A DNA stretch of 34,647 nt from Flavobacterium sp. (GTDB lineage Bacteria > Bacteroidota > Bacteroidia > Flavobacteriales > Flavobacteriaceae): positions 1-34,647 of the forward strand of contig JAGOJA010000020.1 in assembly GCA_017995345.1 (NCBI GenBank), written 5' to 3'. A program made the position numbers and the translations under genes. Positions within the stretch are counted from its first letter, which is position 1; the number at the start of each line of letters is the position of its first letter. The notes beneath the pieces were generated by a model. The model was given only the letters and a program-made list of their open reading frames with translations, did no database searches and was not told where the DNA came from. Below, piece after piece: positions 32,951-34,647 of the stretch.

Positions 32951-33616
32951 ATGATTAAAAAAATATTCAGTTATCTAATTCCGATAAAGATCTATGAAAC
33001 AAAATCTTCTTTGAGTAAATCCATTGAGGTTACTTGGGCAAATGGTGAGTTAGTTTTAGATTCTGAAAATACAAATTATTCGTATGGCAGTTTGCAGCGC
33101 ATTTTAAGATACGGATTGAAAAATATTGGCTATGAGAAAATAGTTCCAATGAATCATATTTTAGTTTTGGGAGTGGCCGGCGGGAGTATTATAAAGACAT
33201 TAGTGGATGAAATTAATTACAAGGGAAAAATTACGGGAGTTGAAATTGACCCCAAAATAATTAAAATAGCCAACACCTATTTTAAATTAGATGAAGTAAA
33301 AAATCTTGAAATAATAATTGGTGATGCTTTTGAATTTGTTTTGAAAACCAAAACCAAATACGATTTAATTATTATCGATATTTTTCAAGACACAACAATG
33401 CCTAATTTTCTTTTTGAGCCTTTTTTTACCAGTAGAATTTGCTTTCTTTTAAAAAGTCATGGCTTTGTTCTTTTTAACACGATGATTTTGAACGAAACTC
33501 AAAATATCCGTAACAAAAAATATGTGTCTGAGTTTTATGAAAATCAATTCCAAATAAGGAAGATTCCCCGAGTTGAAGTACACAATGAGTTAATCGTAAT
33601 TGAAAAATTAGAATAA
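32951..33616 (+). CDS. Spermidine-synthase-like / SAM-dependent methyltransferase-fold protein
   Basis: The 221-aa Rossmann protein has ILVLGVAGGSIIKTL (motif I, about 70-84), GVEIDPKIIKIANTYF (about 97-112), IIGDAFEFV (about 121-129) and YDLIIIDIFQDTTMPNF (about 138-154). This order matches the spermidine synthase family, which transfers an aminopropyl group from decarboxylated SAM. Key differences: motif I is GVAGGS rather than GGGDGG, the gate segment normally reading DxxDPxGP is DIFQDTTMP, and the N-terminal strand region is short. It may therefore be a methyltransferase or of unknown activity. It stands alone on its strand. Confidence 0.75.
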   Translation: MIKKIFSYLIPIKIYETKSSLSKSIEVTWANGELVLDSENTNYSYGSLQRILRYGLKNIGYEKIVPMNHILVLGVAGGSIIKTLVDEINYKGKITGVEIDPKIIKIANTYFKLDEVKNLEIIIGDAFEFVLKTKTKYDLIIIDIFQDTTMPNFLFEPFFTSRICFLLKSHGFVLFNTMILNETQNIRNKKYVSEFYENQFQIRKIPRVEVHNELIVIEKLE

Positions 33617-33700
33617 AAATTGTTGTCCTTACTAACTTCCAGATGCACAATCGCAGATTCATAGATTTAAATAATAAGCTGTTAATCTTCGGTTTTTAAC

Positions 33701-34429
33701 TTATTTAATCATTTTTCTGGCTTTTTCTAAATCTTCCGGAATATCAATTCCAATTCCTACATGAATGGTTTCGATCATTTTGATGCGTTTTCCAAATTCT
33801 AAATATCGCAGTTGCTCCAATTTTTCGGATGCTTCCAAAGATTTCATCGGTAAACTATAAAAATCCAATAAAGCTCGTTTTCTAAAAGCATAAATCCCGA
33901 TATGTTGCATGTACCGAACGCCCACGTTGGTTTCCCTTGGATACGGAATTACTGAACGTGAAAAGTACAAGGCAAACCCGTTTTGATCCACCACCACTTT
34001 TACATTATTGGGATTATTGATGTCGTCTGCATTAGTAATTTCTCGCATCAACGAAGCCAAATCTACTTTTTGATCCCAATCATTTCTAAAAACTTCAATG
34101 ACTTTTGCTAAAGGTTCCGCATCAATAAAAGGTTCGTCTCCTTGCACATTAATCACAATATCAACCTCCAGATTTTCGACTGCTTCCGCAATGCGATCAC
34201 TTCCTGATTCATGTTCCTTGATGCTCTTTATGGCTTTTCCGCCATGAGAAACGATTTCGTCATAAATCAGATCTGAATCTGTTACCACAAAAACATCATC
34301 AAATAATTTAGTATTTATGGCTGCTTCATAGGTTCTTAAAATGACTGTTTTACCTCCTAAATCTTGCATTAATTTAGCGGGAAATCGTGTTGATGCGTAA
34401 CGTGCGGGTATAACGGCTATTATTTTCAT
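33701..34429 (-). CDS. kdsB: 3-deoxy-manno-octulosonate cytidylyltransferase (CMP-Kdo synthetase)
   Basis: This 242-aa enzyme activates Kdo with CTP for lipopolysaccharide core synthesis. Motifs include [18 protein letters not shown] (about 4-21, nucleotide binding), [13 protein letters not shown] (about 73-85), [19 protein letters not shown] (about 91-109, metal/substrate), [14 protein letters not shown] (about 152-165), [15 protein letters not shown] (about 175-189) and [14 protein letters not shown] (about 203-216). Length is typical. It lies 78 nt after the partial GNAT gene on the same strand and may be co-transcribed with it. Confidence 0.96.
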   Translation of the reverse strand: MKIIAVIPARYASTRFPAKLMQDLGGKTVILRTYEAAINTKLFDDVFVVTDSDLIYDEIVSHGGKAIKSIKEHESGSDRIAEAVENLEVDIVINVQGDEPFIDAEPLAKVIEVFRNDWDQKVDLASLMREITNADDINNPNNVKVVVDQNGFALYFSRSVIPYPRETNVGVRYMQHIGIYAFRKRALLDFYSLPMKSLEASEKLEQLRYLEFGKRIKMIETIHVGIGIDIPEDLEKARKMIK

Positions 34430-34507
34430 TTTTATATCGAATTGCTAAAATGCTAAGTTAGTATGTTTTTAGGATTTACAAAATTGTTGTTAATTCTCAA
34501 CCTAAAT

Positions 34508-34647
34508 TTATTTAGTGATATTCCAAAAACTAATTTTTCGTCTGGTTGAAAAACCTAATTTCTCGTACAATTGTATTGCACCTTTATTGTCTTCAATCAC
34601 ATGTAAATAAGGAGTTTTATTTTGCTTAAAAATTTCATTTACGGTAT
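34508..34647 (-). CDS. GNAT-family N-acetyltransferase, C-terminal part (partial)
   Basis: The minus-strand frame is open to the right edge, and its stop (TAA) is at 34510-34508. The last 46 codons read VNEIFKQNKTPYLHV, then IEDNKGAIQLYEKLGF (the GNAT FR47-like acetyl-CoA/terminal beta-strand block), ending STRRKISFWNITK. The start lies beyond the window. The substrate is unknown. Confidence 0.85.
   Translation of the reverse strand, partial: TVNEIFKQNKTPYLHVIEDNKGAIQLYEKLGFSTRRKISFWNITK

Noticed and set aside
1-34647. CRISPR array, insertion sequence or integrase
   Set aside because: No regularly spaced direct repeats and no transposase or recombinase reading frame were seen on either strand.

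Overview
The window is AT-rich and reads as a chromosomal segment of a Bacteroidetes bacterium, most likely a Flavobacterium or close relative. The evidence is the promoter type (TTG, about 19-22 nt, TAnnTTTG, seen before several genes and the tRNA), the lack of Shine-Dalgarno sequences, the set of housekeeping genes (arginine decarboxylase followed by a deoxyhypusine-synthase-like gene, Bacteroidetes-type PEP carboxylase, eIF1/YciH-like factor), and intergenic repeats of a kind I associate with Flavobacterium genomes. Species cannot be named from the sequence alone.

Region 1 (1-11232) is a dense, one-directional defence gene cluster that continues beyond the left edge. In order it holds the C-terminal part of a type III restriction-like helicase/nuclease, a RhuM-family protein, a 71-aa small protein, a DndD-like SMC/ABC ATPase, a HerA/FtsK-type ATPase with a possible DndE-like N-terminus, an McrB-like AAA+ motor, an McrC-like PD-(D/E)xK nuclease subunit, and a Ser/Thr kinase with TPR and FHA domains. 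Gaps are 4-73 nt, and the McrB and McrC genes overlap by 4 nt, so this looks like one transcription unit. It combines phosphorothioation (Dnd)-type components, a modification-dependent McrBC-type nuclease and a eukaryote-like signalling kinase. It is the best candidate here for an undescribed composite system. The McrB gene has an apparent frameshift at its 5' end. Genes that would make the DNA mark (dndC-like and others), if present, must lie upstream of base 1.

Region 2 (11233-16476) starts with a gene-poor border holding short gene relics. It continues with a 2-oxoglutarate/Fe(II) oxygenase, a YciH/eIF1-like factor, a nucleoside phosphorylase, a nested palindromic repeat, an internally deleted GNAT acetyltransferase relic, a cytoplasmic substrate-binding-fold protein, a membrane transglutaminase-like protein and a tRNA-Val (TAC) on the minus strand.

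Region 3 (16477-26546) is housekeeping: an ABCB-type exporter, proline dehydrogenase (minus), aroB, a 59-aa small ORF, speA, a deoxyhypusine-synthase homologue, a protein with a strongly acidic tail, recQ, and a family-6-type uracil/hypoxanthine-DNA glycosylase.

Region 4 (26547-34647) carries, on the minus strand, ppc-dinB, an Lrp/AsnC regulator, an M14 carboxypeptidase-like gene, a lysophospholipid acyltransferase-like gene, kdsB and a partial GNAT gene. On the plus strand it carries an XRE-family regulator and a spermidine-synthase-like protein. The divergent region between the M14 gene and the XRE gene holds a cluster of TTACA-N2-TGTAA palindromes that look like operators of the XRE repressor.
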